Assembly: GCA_028875655.1 (NCBI GenBank)
Contig: JAPPCX010000085.1
Location: 73,887 to 112,953 of the forward strand
Source of the DNA: Chloroflexota bacterium
GTDB taxonomy: Bacteria > Chloroflexota > Dehalococcoidia > Lucifugimonadales > UBA3495
Reading direction: 5' to 3'
DNA: 39,067 nt
The notes beneath the pieces were generated by a model that was not told the origin of the DNA, did no database searches, and saw only the letters and a program-made list of their open reading frames with translations. This document shows, piece by piece, positions 7,613 through 15,251 of the stretch. Each line of letters starts with the position of its first letter. Position 1 is the first letter of the stretch. The position numbers and the translations under genes were made by a program.

Positions 7613-9154
7613 ATGGCGGCCATCAATCTTCGCCCCAGCGAGTTCGCACTTGCCGGGCAACGTATCCACTACGCGTGGGTGATCGTAGCAATTACGTCGG
7701 TGATGCGCCTGGTATCGTCGTCGTTCCGGATGGGATTCCCAGCGCTGATTCCGCTGATTGCGGTGGAGTTCGGGTGGCAAGTGTGGCTGGTGACCCTTGC
7801 GTTCTCGCTGCAGTGGGTGGTCTCAGGGGCGTTTGGTCCGGCGGCAGGTTGGCTGGGCGACCGATACGGCGCACGGGTGACCATGACGATCGGAGCGGCG
7901 CTCTACCTGGTCGGGATGATTCTGACCGGGGCGATGAGCCAACCCTGGCACCTGATCCTGTTCTTCGGCATCATTCTCAGCGCGTCGATGGGTATTTTCC
8001 AAGTGCCGCTGACGGTGTCCGTAACCTCGTGGTTCCGCAGGCACTTGGGCGTGGGCATGGGACTGCTGCAAGGGTCGCAGGGCCTGGGTCCCGTGATCGC
8101 AATCCCGATCATGCTGGGAATTGCGGCGTGGTTCACAGTGGGCGCCGGCGGCCAGCTTCTCAATTGGGGCGCGCTGAGTTCGCCGCTGCTGAGCTGGATA
8201 CCGCTGGGCACTCCTGAAATCCTCGGCATCCGGATGGCGTTCTGGATCCCCGGCGTGGTGGGCGGGATCATCCTCCTGCTGTTGATCCGCATCTTCTACA
8301 ACACGCCGGAGGATATCGGGCTGCGCCAGTTGGGCGCCGACGCCAATTCGCCGCCCCGCCGGGCTCCGGCCACGGGGGCGACGGCGAAGGTGCGCGCCAG
8401 CGTGTTTCTGAAGCAGGTGCGCAAGACGCCCGCATTCTGGAACCTGATCGGCATTCACTACTGGGGTTGCGCCGGACACAGCATCGTGATCGTTTTCCTC
8501 CCCGCGATGATTATCAGTTCGCTGGCTCCGGAAGGCGGGTGGGATAGCATCACCGACGATTCTGCGCGTTCGGCGGCATTGCTGAAGGCATCGGCGATTG
8601 GCGGCGGCGCGGCGGCCGTGATGAGCCTGGTGAGTACCTTTACGAGGTTCGGCGTGCCGATCGCCGCCGACCTGCTGGGCAGCAAATGGGTGATGGCGGT
8701 CTGCTTCTTCCTCCAGGTGGCGCCGGTGTTGATCCTGCTGTTTGGAATCCTGTTCCACCCCGTGATCTGGATGTTCTACCTTTTCGCGGTGCTGTTTGGA
8801 ATAGGGTTCGGCGGAGAGATGTCCGCGTTCCCGATCATCAACCGGCAATACTACGGCAACGCGCCGATCGGCACCTCGTATGGATTCCAGATGATGGGGG
8901 CCGGCGCAGGAATGGCAAGCGGCGCGCTGGTGGGGAGCCTGCTGCTGGCGGTCACCGGCGGTTACGCGGCCACGGCGGCGCTGTCGTTCGTGATGAGCCT
9001 GATTGGCGTGGTCTCCATCCTGTTCCTGCCCACGACGCACCGGCACCAACTGCCCGAATGGGAGAACGAACTGCCGACCGAAGCGAGCCCGGACGCGTCG
9101 CCTGCGCCGGCCGGCGCGTCGCCGGCTCCGGCTACTTCAGGCAACGACGACTGA
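7613..9154 (+). CDS. MFS transporter (monocarboxylate/OFA-like)
   Basis: Inner-membrane major facilitator transporter of 513 aa with about twelve hydrophobic segments. The N-terminus (YAWVIVAITSV) and the loop GDRYGARVTM after the second segment match MFS proteins that carry monocarboxylates or oxalate/formate-type anions. An extended loop of about 40 residues between segments 5 and 6, and an Ala/Pro/Ser-rich tail (last 30 residues), are unusual decorations. GGGAGAGG lies just before the ATG. It is divergent from the S9 peptidase and is followed after 35 bases by the fused MNT-HEPN gene. The substrate is unknown; the local abundance of CoA-transferases suggests an organic acid. Confidence 0.88.
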   Translation: MAAINLRPSEFALAGQRIHYAWVIVAITSVMRLVSSSFRMGFPALIPLIAVEFGWQVWLVTLAFSLQWVVSGAFGPAAGWLGDRYGARVTMTIGAALYLVGMILTGAMSQPWHLILFFGIILSASMGIFQVPLTVSVTSWFRRHLGVGMGLLQGSQGLGPVIAIPIMLGIAAWFTVGAGGQLLNWGALSSPLLSWIPLGTPEILGIRMAFWIPGVVGGIILLLLIRIFYNTPEDIGLRQLGADANSPPRRAPATGATAKVRASVFLKQVRKTPAFWNLIGIHYWGCAGHSIVIVFLPAMIISSLAPEGGWDSITDDSARSAALLKASAIGGGAAAVMSLVSTFTRFGVPIAADLLGSKWVMAVCFFLQVAPVLILLFGILFHPVIWMFYLFAVLFGIGFGGEMSAFPIINRQYYGNAPIGTSYGFQMMGAGAGMASGALVGSLLLAVTGGYAATAALSFVMSLIGVVSILFLPTTHRHQLPEWENELPTEASPDASPAPAGASPAPATSGNDD

Positions 9155-9189
9155 TTCGGACTGCACTGTTATCATCGTATGCAGGTGCG

Positions 9190-10005
9190 ATGATGGCCAC
9201 TCCAATCGAATCGACAGCGCTGACAGTGCCTGCTGCTCATGCGAGCGTTATCCGGGAGATAGGGGGCGCCATAGGGCGGGCGTTGGACGCTCAGTGCGTC
9301 ATCCTGTTCGGGTCCCGAGCCAGAGGGGATCACCGCCCTGACAGCGACCTAGACCTGGCGATGATTGCCACGCAAACGGATCTGGACGCGCAGCAGCGAT
9401 TCGACCTCCGAGAGCGGGCTCACTCCGTAGCTGCCGAAGTGGCCGACGGACGTTTCCGTCGCATAGACCTCATCGTATGGACGGAAAGCGAATACCGTAC
9501 CAAGAAGCGCTCCATAAACCACGTGGCCGGGCGGGCCTGGCGGGAAGGAGAAATAATCTACGGAACTCACAAAACGCTGCCGGGAGAGGAAACAGTGTCG
9601 GAGCGGGAAAACGCGCACGAGTTGATGCGGATGTGTCGAGGGCAAGTCAGCGCCCTGATCGGCATGGCCACCGATGTCGAAACATTCAATGAGAATATAT
9701 TCGGATTTCACGCACAACGCGCCACCGAATTGGCTCTCAAAGCGTGGATCAGCCTGGCGGGGAAACGATATGAGCGCACGCACAGCGTTCTCGATCTGCT
9801 GACAATTCTCGTTGACGCCGGCGTAGCCGCCATCCAGCCCTATGCTCATCTCGCCAGCTTGACGCCATACGCCGTGAAGTACGTTTACGAAGAGATCGAA
9901 AACCCGACCATGGACCGGCAATACATTGCCGGTGAGGTCAACACATTGGCTGACTTGGTGGAATCGCTGATACGACAAGCGGAGGGGGACGCGACTGCCG
10001 GCTAG
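9190..10005 (+). CDS. Fused MNT nucleotidyltransferase-HEPN protein
   Basis: A single 271-aa chain joins an N-terminal nucleotidyltransferase (about 15-125) to a C-terminal HEPN domain (about 137-260). The MNT half has GS-X10-DXD at Gly41-Ser42 and Asp53/Asp55, with a third acid at Asp93. The HEPN half has FHAQRATELALKA and RX4H at Arg193 and His198 (RYERTHS), typical of PF05168. In two-gene systems these domains act as AMPylating antitoxin and RNase toxin. A GTG at 9595 (codon 136), preceded by GGGAGAGGA, could also start a free HEPN protein. ATG codons at 9190 and 9193 are both possible starts. It is unrelated in sequence to the separate HEPN/MNT pair at 4.3-5.1 kb. Confidence 0.82.
   Translation: MMATPIESTALTVPAAHASVIREIGGAIGRALDAQCVILFGSRARGDHRPDSDLDLAMIATQTDLDAQQRFDLRERAHSVAAEVADGRFRRIDLIVWTESEYRTKKRSINHVAGRAWREGEIIYGTHKTLPGEETVSERENAHELMRMCRGQVSALIGMATDVETFNENIFGFHAQRATELALKAWISLAGKRYERTHSVLDLLTILVDAGVAAIQPYAHLASLTPYAVKYVYEEIENPTMDRQYIAGEVNTLADLVESLIRQAEGDATAG
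9582..9597 (+). promoter_or_regulatory. Internal ribosome-binding site and GTG start inside the MNT-HEPN gene
   Basis: GGGAGAGGA ends four bases before an in-frame GTG at 9595-9597. Translation from here would give a 136-residue protein holding only the HEPN domain. The site falls exactly at the domain junction. Confidence 0.5.
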
Positions 10006-10073
10006 CCATCACTCCCTCCCGGCGGTATGATAGCAGCAATCGTACCAAACCCCCAACTTGAGGAGGCGTTACC

Positions 10074-11063
10074 ATGGCAGACGGAATCACTATCCTGGTC
10101 GGCACCGCCGGGCAGGGCGTAATGCGCAGCATCGACAGCGGCCAGTCCTGGCGGCGCGTCGGTATTACACAAGGCATCCACTCGGACGCAGTGGTGCGTT
10201 GTCTGACGCCGATACCCGGCGCGGGGGGCAGCGTGCTCGCCGGCTGTGACCGGGGCATCATCCGCAGCGATGACAACGGCGACACCTGGCGCAGCATCAG
10301 CACACCCATGGACGGGACGGCGGTGTGGGCCATCGCATTTGACCCGTCCAACCCGCTGATCGCCTTTGCGGGCACCGGCACGCCGGACCCGTGCCAGATC
10401 TACCGCTCGAAGGACGGCGGCGCGACGTGGGAATTGCGCCCGGTAGAAGTGGCCGCGGAGTGTCCCGCCGTGGGCGTCCCGCGCGTGACCGGAATCGCCA
10501 TCGACCCCACCAACGGCAACAGCGTGTGGGTGGGCATTGAGGTGGACGGCCTGCGCCACAGCTCCGACGGCGGCGATACTTGGGAAACCGTGCCGCACCA
10601 GGACATTCCCAACCTGGACATCCACAACGTCACCGTGACCTCCGGGCCGCCGCACCGGGTAGTGGTGATGGTCAACGACGACGTGTTCCTGACCGACGAC
10701 GACGGAAGCACCTGGCGCAACCTGGACGTGCGGCAGAACTTCCCGCTAGGATACCCGCGCGGCATCAAGGTGAAAGCCGACGACCCCCAGACTATCTTCA
10801 CGACGTTCGGCGACACTACGCCCGGATCCACCGGAGTGGTGATGCGGTCGGACGACGCCGGCGCGACGTGGAACAGCCTGGACCTGCCGGTGGCCCCGAA
10901 CACGGCGATGTGGGTGGTGAACTCACAGCCGCAGAACCCCGACTTCCTGCTGGCGGGCAGCCGGTACGGCTACCTGTACCAGTCGGACGACGCCGGCAAT
11001 TCCTGGAACAAGTTTGACCGGGAGTTCAGCGAGATCTCATCGGTGATGTGGTTCCCCAACTAA
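10074..11063 (+). CDS. BNR/Asp-box beta-propeller protein
   Basis: Protein of 329 aa built of seven Asp-box (BNR) repeats of the form S-x-D-x-G-x-T/S-W: DSGQSW, DNGDTW, DGGATW, DGGDTW, DDGSTW, DAGATW and DAGNSW. These repeats sit in beta-hairpins of sialidase- and Vps10-like propellers. There is no signal peptide and no sialidase catalytic set that I can identify, so a glycosidase function should not be assumed. An AGGAGG lies just before the ATG, implying strong translation. The gene is monocistronic, ending against a convergent dehydrogenase gene. It resembles the propeller proteins often annotated as glycosyl hydrolase or exo-alpha-sialidase in environmental Chloroflexota. Confidence 0.85.
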   Translation: MADGITILVGTAGQGVMRSIDSGQSWRRVGITQGIHSDAVVRCLTPIPGAGGSVLAGCDRGIIRSDDNGDTWRSISTPMDGTAVWAIAFDPSNPLIAFAGTGTPDPCQIYRSKDGGATWELRPVEVAAECPAVGVPRVTGIAIDPTNGNSVWVGIEVDGLRHSSDGGDTWETVPHQDIPNLDIHNVTVTSGPPHRVVVMVNDDVFLTDDDGSTWRNLDVRQNFPLGYPRGIKVKADDPQTIFTTFGDTTPGSTGVVMRSDDAGATWNSLDLPVAPNTAMWVVNSQPQNPDFLLAGSRYGYLYQSDDAGNSWNKFDREFSEISSVMWFPN

Positions 11064-11100
11064 CGCGCAAAAATACCTTCATTCCCGCGAAAGAACGTCA

Positions 11101-11119
11101 CCCCGTACTTGATACGGGG
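11101..11119. repeat. Short hairpin between convergent genes
   Basis: CCCCGTA at 11101-11107 pairs with TACGGGG at 11113-11119 around a five-base loop. It has no T-run, so it is not a canonical terminator. It lies beside a half copy of an ATTCCCGCGAAAG-type repeat at 11081-11093. Confidence 0.5.
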
Positions 11120-11137
11120 CGGGAACCCAGAAACTGA

Positions 11138-11165
11138 GTAGGGGCGAATAGTTATTCGCCCCTAC
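11138..11165. repeat. GTAGGGGCGA palindrome between convergent genes
   Basis: Two 13-base arms, GTAGGGGCGAATA at 11138-11150 and its complement at 11153-11165, almost abut. The outer arm sequence is shared with the palindrome at 13751-13776. It lies between the stops of the convergent propeller and dehydrogenase genes and could fold in transcripts from either side. Confidence 0.7.
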
Positions 11166-11172
11166 CGCTGAA

Positions 11173-12126
11173 TCAGAACCAGTTGGCCTTGTCCACCACG
11201 TTGCGTAGCTCCCGCCCCTCGTTGAAGCGCTTGCAGTTGTCGATGAATAGCTCGGTACGCCGCTGTTCGAGGTAAGGGCCGTTGCCGGCGACGTGGGGTG
11301 TGATCAGCACGTTGGGTATGCTCCACAACGGATGCCCCTCTGGGAGCGGTTCCACTTGGAACACGTCGAGGCCGGCGCCGGCGATTTCGGCGTCCCGCAG
11401 CGCACCCACCAGGTCGTCGAGAATGACGGTTGCGCCGCGCCCGATGTTGATGAAGAAGGCGCTGCCTTTCATCGCCCGAAACTGCTCCAACCGGAACATT
11501 CCCTGGGTCTCGGGAGTTTCGGGCACGGTTACGATTACGAAATCGGCGCGGGGGAGCACGTCCAGCAGAACGTCAGGCCGGTGCAATTCGGCCACACCTT
11601 GCGTGGGTTCCGGTAACCTGGGATCAACGGCGAGGACGGTCATGCCGAACTCGGAGCAGAGGCGGGCAGTTTCGCCGCCGATGCCGCCTACCCCGACAAT
11701 TGCGGCGGTGGCCTCGGGCAAGTAGATAGTCGGGTAGCCTTGCTGCCAGACTCCGGCGACCTGCTGGGGGATGTACACCTGCAATCCGCGGGCGAAGGCC
11801 AGCAGCAGGGACATGATGTGCGCGCTGATGTGGTCGTTGTAGATCTCCCGCGTGTTGGTGACCACCACGTCGCTGTCGATCAGGGAGTCATGGTAGTAGC
11901 CGGCGCGGGGGCCGGCCTGAGGGCAGGCGATCCACTTGAGGTTGTGGGCGCGTTCCAGCAGCTCCGGCCTGATGTCGCCGAACGCGGCGTCAGCGTCACC
12001 GATGACTTCCATTGCCTCGCCGACGGTGGGGCAGAGTTGCACGTCGATGTCGGGTATTTCCTGGCGCAGCAGGTCGGGCCAGTGTTCCTGGTAGTTGGGT
12101 GGGCAGATCACCAGCTTGAATGCCAT
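11173..12126 (-). CDS. D-isomer-specific 2-hydroxyacid dehydrogenase
   Basis: Cytoplasmic NAD(P)-dependent oxidoreductase of 317 aa that interconverts 2-keto and D-2-hydroxy acids. The Rossmann nucleotide-binding motif is GVGGIG at 145-150. The catalytic trio is Arg230 (NIGRGA), Glu259 (FQVEPLP) and His278 (TPHVAG), with usual family spacing. The N- and C-terminal segments form the substrate-binding domain. A GGAGG lies about seven bases upstream of the ATG. It is divergent from the hydantoinase gene. The exact acid is not predictable; glyoxylate/hydroxypyruvate-type or branched 2-keto acids are all possible. Confidence 0.92.
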   Translation of the reverse strand: MAFKLVICPPNYQEHWPDLLRQEIPDIDVQLCPTVGEAMEVIGDADAAFGDIRPELLERAHNLKWIACPQAGPRAGYYHDSLIDSDVVVTNTREIYNDHISAHIMSLLLAFARGLQVYIPQQVAGVWQQGYPTIYLPEATAAIVGVGGIGGETARLCSEFGMTVLAVDPRLPEPTQGVAELHRPDVLLDVLPRADFVIVTVPETPETQGMFRLEQFRAMKGSAFFINIGRGATVILDDLVGALRDAEIAGAGLDVFQVEPLPEGHPLWSIPNVLITPHVAGNGPYLEQRRTELFIDNCKRFNEGRELRNVVDKANWF

Positions 12127-12219
12127 GAGATAGCCTCCGGTTGTTGTCTTGTTTCGTATCCGGCATTGTAAACCGATATTGTGTTAGCGGTTAGCCCCAT
12201 GGCTGCGGCGAATTTGCGC

Positions 12220-12225
12220 TATACT
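12220..12225 (+). promoter_or_regulatory. Possible -10 box for the hydantoinase
   Basis: TATACT followed by GCGGC lies 74 bases before the hydantoinase ATG. No matching -35 hexamer is seen. The same TATACTGCGGC string recurs at 15187 before the first fused CoA-transferase. Confidence 0.35.
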
Positions 12226-12299
12226 GCGGCCATCCAACCGGCGTAACCGTCGTGTGCGCAATTTGCACCGGCAGAGCTGATTACGGAGGGACATAAACT

Positions 12300-13724
12300 A
12301 TGCTGGACTTGATTATTCGCGGCGGCCAGGTGGTCACGCCCTGGGGCGTGGGCGATTGGGACGTCTGCATCCAGGGCGAGAAGATCGTCGCCATCACTGC
12401 GCCCAACACAATGACGGACGACGTGGGGAGGGTAATTGACGCCACGGGCAAGATCGTCGTGCCCGGCGGCATCGAGCCCCACGCGCACATCGACGCGCCG
12501 ATCATGGGGCCAGGCAACCTGCGCACCGCGCCGCCAGAGCAAGTAAGCAGGGCCGCGCTGTTCGGCGGTACCACGACGCTGCTGGACTTTGCCATCCATC
12601 ACCCCGGCAACACCATTGACGAGGCCATCCAGGAACGCACCAACTCCTGGCGGGGCAACTCCTACGCCGACTACGCCCACCACCTGATGCTGCTGGGCGA
12701 GATTCCCCAGCGCACTCTGGAATCTCTGCACGAGTACATCGAGGGCGGCTGGTCCAGCGTCAAGATCTTCACCACCAACATCAGGCCGCCGGAGATGTCC
12801 GGCGAGCCGCGCAAGGTGGGCATGGGCCACCTGCACGACCTGATGGAAGTAATCCAGCGCAACGACGCCATGCTGCTGGTCCACTCCGAGGACGACGACA
12901 TGGTGCAGTACATGTACGAGAAGCTCCAGCGCGAGGAGCGCAACGAGTGGTGGAACATGCCGCAGGTGCACAGCAACGAGTCGGAGGACGTGTCCTTCCG
13001 CCGGGTGCTGCGGGTTGCCGAGTGGACCGGGGCGCCCGTCTATTTCGTCCACGTCAGCGCGCGCGAGGGCATCAACGCCATCGGCGAGGCGCGCAACCGG
13101 GGCGTGCCGGCCTACGGAGAGACGCTGCACAACTACGCCTGTTTCAACGCCAACAATTACAAGGAAGAGGACGGGATGAAGTACCACACGTACCCGTCCC
13201 TCAAGTCGCCGGAGGATGCGGCCATGCTGTGGAAGGGCATAGCGTGGGGCGGGCTGCACACGATGGCGACGGACGAATACTGCACCGATTGGAACCTGAA
13301 GATACAGGGCAAGACGGTGCGCGACGTAACCGGCGGACACAACGGCGCGGAGACGCGGGTGGGCATCACCTACAGCGAGGGCGTGTCCAAGCGCGGGATG
13401 TCGCTGCAACGGTTCGTGGACGTTACGTCGGCCAACTGCGCGCGCATCATGGGGCTGTACCCGCGCAAGGGCGCGCTGGCGCCGGGCAGCGACGCCGACA
13501 TCACGCTGATTGACCCGTCCATCAAGAAGCGCCTCACCATGGACGACTTCCACATCAGCGACTACAGCATCTGGGAAGGCTTCGAGATCGAGGGCTGGCC
13601 GGTGATGACGATCATGCGAGGCCAGGTCGCCGTGGAAGACGGCCAACTGACTGCACAGGCGGGCCGCGGCCAGTGGATACCGCGCAAGATCGACCGGGAG
13701 GTTACGAACCGGCCGATTGGGTAA
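12300..13724 (+). CDS. Dihydropyrimidinase / D-hydantoinase-type amidohydrolase
   Basis: Cytoplasmic binuclear metal hydrolase of 474 aa that opens cyclic amides such as dihydropyrimidines or hydantoins. All metal ligands are present: His61 and His63 (HAHID), carboxylated Lys155 (SVKIF), His195 (LVHSED), His251 (FVHVSA) and Asp325 (ATDEYC). The C-terminal beta-sandwich segment closes with a GxxAPGSDADITLIDP-like strand. A GGAGGG precedes the ATG. It is divergent from the D-2-hydroxyacid dehydrogenase. Allantoinase and dihydroorotase are less likely, because the segment lining the active site (YGETLHNYACF) is of dihydropyrimidinase type. The true substrate remains open. Confidence 0.92.
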   Translation: MLDLIIRGGQVVTPWGVGDWDVCIQGEKIVAITAPNTMTDDVGRVIDATGKIVVPGGIEPHAHIDAPIMGPGNLRTAPPEQVSRAALFGGTTTLLDFAIHHPGNTIDEAIQERTNSWRGNSYADYAHHLMLLGEIPQRTLESLHEYIEGGWSSVKIFTTNIRPPEMSGEPRKVGMGHLHDLMEVIQRNDAMLLVHSEDDDMVQYMYEKLQREERNEWWNMPQVHSNESEDVSFRRVLRVAEWTGAPVYFVHVSAREGINAIGEARNRGVPAYGETLHNYACFNANNYKEEDGMKYHTYPSLKSPEDAAMLWKGIAWGGLHTMATDEYCTDWNLKIQGKTVRDVTGGHNGAETRVGITYSEGVSKRGMSLQRFVDVTSANCARIMGLYPRKGALAPGSDADITLIDPSIKKRLTMDDFHISDYSIWEGFEIEGWPVMTIMRGQVAVEDGQLTAQAGRGQWIPRKIDREVTNRPIG

Positions 13725-13750
13725 TTTGGCCGATACAACTCCAATCGCGC

Positions 13751-13776
13751 AGGGGCGACCGGCCGGTCGCCCCTAC
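13751..13776. repeat. Perfect 24-base palindrome of the GTAGGGGCGA family
   Basis: Bases 13751-13774 are identical to their reverse complement (AGGGGCGACC, GGCC, GGTCGCCCCT). TAC follows at the right end as in the 11138-11165 copy. It sits between the hydantoinase stop and the GIY-YIG gene. Confidence 0.75.
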
Positions 13777-13804
13777 TTCGCGCAAATGCACGTGGATTGC
13801 TGAC

Positions 13805-14317
13805 ATGACTACACCAAACGAAAATTTCCAAACTTGGGAATCGGTATCGGAAAGAATGCCGGAGCTTCTCGCAACGCTAAAGTCCTGCGAACTTTTGCAT
13901 CGAGACCGACGCGGGCAACTGCCGCAGGTTCCTGAACGCGGCATCTATGTTTTTTACCACGGAGATAGGCCCTTTTACGTGGGAAGGACTGACCGGATGC
14001 GTCAGCGATTGCAGGAACATGGCCGGCCTAGCTCCGGACACAATTCCGCCACCTTAGCTTTTGCGATGGCTTTCCGTATTGCAAAAAGCCAGGGGATGGA
14101 CTCAATTGATGCCTCCTCCAGGGGCGCGTTGCAGGATGATCCAGAATTTGAAAAATGGTTTGATACGACGAAGGAGATCGTGAGCAAGATGGGCATCCGC
14201 GTCGTTGAAGTAACCGACCCGATAGAGCAAGCGGTATTTGAAGTCTATGCCGCTCTGGAGTTGGGAACGATACGGGGTCGAGGTCAAGTCGGCTTTAATG
14301 ACTTCGAGAACCACTGA
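13805..14317 (+). CDS. GIY-YIG domain protein
   Basis: Protein of 170 aa with a GIY-YIG nuclease-type core. GIYVF at 46-50 and FYVGRT at 57-62 are spaced as in the family. Conserved arginines follow (RTDRMRQRLQEH), and a candidate metal-binding Glu lies in the helix EQAVFEVYAAL. There is no extra DNA-binding domain, unlike UvrC or homing endonucleases. The ATG at 13805 is chosen because upstream codons in this frame run through the palindromic repeat. Stand-alone GIY-YIG proteins occur in DNA repair, restriction and mobile elements. Its place just before a Phd/VapC pair is suggestive but does not define a role. Confidence 0.75.
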   Translation: MTTPNENFQTWESVSERMPELLATLKSCELLHRDRRGQLPQVPERGIYVFYHGDRPFYVGRTDRMRQRLQEHGRPSSGHNSATLAFAMAFRIAKSQGMDSIDASSRGALQDDPEFEKWFDTTKEIVSKMGIRVVEVTDPIEQAVFEVYAALELGTIRGRGQVGFNDFENH

Positions 14318-14358
14318 TCAAGGCGGCGTTCCTACCGAAAGGTTTCACAGGAGGGCAT

Positions 14359-14619
14359 ATGAGCGAAACGTGGCAAGTTCAGGAAGCGAAAGCCAGATTC
14401 AGCGAGTTTCTGGCGGCGGCGGAACGTGACGGCCCGCAAATCGTCACCAGGCGGGGAGTGGAAACTGCCGTACTGGTCCCCATCGCCCAGTGGCGCAGCA
14501 TGGAGAAGAGAGCCAAACGCAACATCAAAGAGCTGTTGCTTGCTCCGGAAGCACGGACCGAAAATTTGACGCCGCCCCGCTCGGAGATGGCGTTCCGAGA
14601 GCCGCCCACGCTGGATTAG
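14359..14619 (+). CDS. Phd/YefM-family antitoxin
   Basis: Antitoxin of 86 aa. The Phd/YefM N-terminal domain (WQVQEAKARFSEFL, then PQIVTRRGVETAVLV and PIAQWRSM) is the dimeric DNA-binding part. The C-terminal tail, from about residue 55, is expected to wrap the toxin. AGGAGG lies six bases before the ATG. The toxin gene starts four bases after the stop, the usual arrangement for an autoregulated type II pair. Confidence 0.9.
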   Translation: MSETWQVQEAKARFSEFLAAAERDGPQIVTRRGVETAVLVPIAQWRSMEKRAKRNIKELLLAPEARTENLTPPRSEMAFREPPTLD

Positions 14620-14623
14620 CCTG

Positions 14624-15031
14624 ATGCACTTGCTTGAGACGAACGTCGTCTCGGAGCTTCGTCGCAGCCGTCCCAATCCGGCAGTTTTGAGGCGGATCGG
14701 GGGGATTCCACACGATCAGTTATTTCTGTCAGCGGTGACCATCGGAGAGATACAAGCCGGCATAGAGATAACCCGTGAGCAGGATTTGGAGAAGGCCATC
14801 GAAATCGAGACGTGGCTCGCCGAATTGATGGATGCTTACAACGTTTTGCCAATGGACGGGCCCGCTTTCCGGGAGTGGGCCCGTCTGCAACACCGTCGGT
14901 CGAATACGTTGGCGGCGGATGCCATGTTCGCAGCCACGGCCATCGTAAATGAACTCATAGTTGCCACTAGGAATGTGCGCGATTTTGAGCAATTCCACGT
15001 GGAATTGCTCAATCCATTTCTCAGTCAGTAA
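14624..15031 (+). CDS. vapC: PIN-domain toxin (VapC/FitB-like) with a Glu at the first catalytic position
   Basis: PIN-domain RNase of 135 aa, partner of the upstream antitoxin. Three of the four acidic residues match VapC/FitB: Glu42 (TIGEIQAG), Asp99 (AADAMFAATA) and Asp120 (RNVRDF). The first, normally Asp in LLDTNV, is Glu5 here (LLETNVVSEL). The carboxylate remains but is one methylene longer, so activity may be changed or reduced. Total length and motif spacing are normal. The last 15 codons overlap a perfect 24-base palindrome. Confidence 0.88.
   Translation: MHLLETNVVSELRRSRPNPAVLRRIGGIPHDQLFLSAVTIGEIQAGIEITREQDLEKAIEIETWLAELMDAYNVLPMDGPAFREWARLQHRRSNTLAADAMFAATAIVNELIVATRNVRDFEQFHVELLNPFLSQ
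14987..15010. repeat. Perfect 24-base palindrome inside the 3' end of vapC
   Basis: GAGCAATTCCAC at 14987-14998 is followed directly by its exact complement to 15010. It encodes part of the toxin's C-terminus. It could be a protein-binding site or an RNA hairpin; there is no following T-run. Confidence 0.7.
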
Positions 15032-15066
15032 GCGGCAAATTGCCTATGGGCAACCATTAAATGCGT

Positions 15067-15114
15067 AACCGCCCAAGGGGGCGGTTCGCTGCCCACCCCG
15101 CGAAGTAGGGTGGG
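15067..15114. other. Two hairpins after the toxin-antitoxin pair
   Basis: AACCGCCC (15067-15074) pairs with GGGCGGTT (15079-15086) over an AAGG loop. CCCACCC (15092-15098) pairs with GGGTGGG (15108-15114). Neither ends in a T-run; they may slow or end transcription from vapC. Confidence 0.4.
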
Positions 15115-15162
15115 GGGGTCAACAGGAATGCTACGCTAGTCCGCCCATGTCGTCAACCTGCC

Positions 15163-15192
15163 TTGCGCCCACGCCGCCGCCAAGCCTATACT
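15163..15192 (+). promoter_or_regulatory. Candidate promoter for the fused CoA-transferase/MFS operon
   Basis: TTGCGC at 15163-15168 and TATACT at 15187-15192 are 18 bases apart, 60 bases before the TTG start. The -35 box is only a partial match. Confidence 0.4.
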
Positions 15193-15251
15193 GCGGCAAC
15201 GTCATCATTGCCGGCGCGGCAGCGTCGGCCCTTTGCCGCTCAGGGTGATAA

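Noticed and set aside
7823-9049. Long minus-strand open frame opposite the first MFS gene
   Set aside because: The His/Gln/Arg-rich translation looks like the complement of membrane-protein codons; the MFS reading is clearly right.
12219-13646. Long minus-strand open frame opposite the hydantoinase
   Set aside because: The His/Val/Arg-rich product has no recognisable motif, while the plus strand has all six metal ligands of a hydantoinase.
11064-13776. Insertion-sequence ends suggested by the palindromes
   Set aside because: No transposase, target-site duplication or bounded element is seen; they fit short dispersed REP-like repeats.
15067-15114. Classical intrinsic terminator after vapC
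   Set aside because: Two GC-rich hairpins are present but neither is followed by a T-run, so they are listed only as hairpins.
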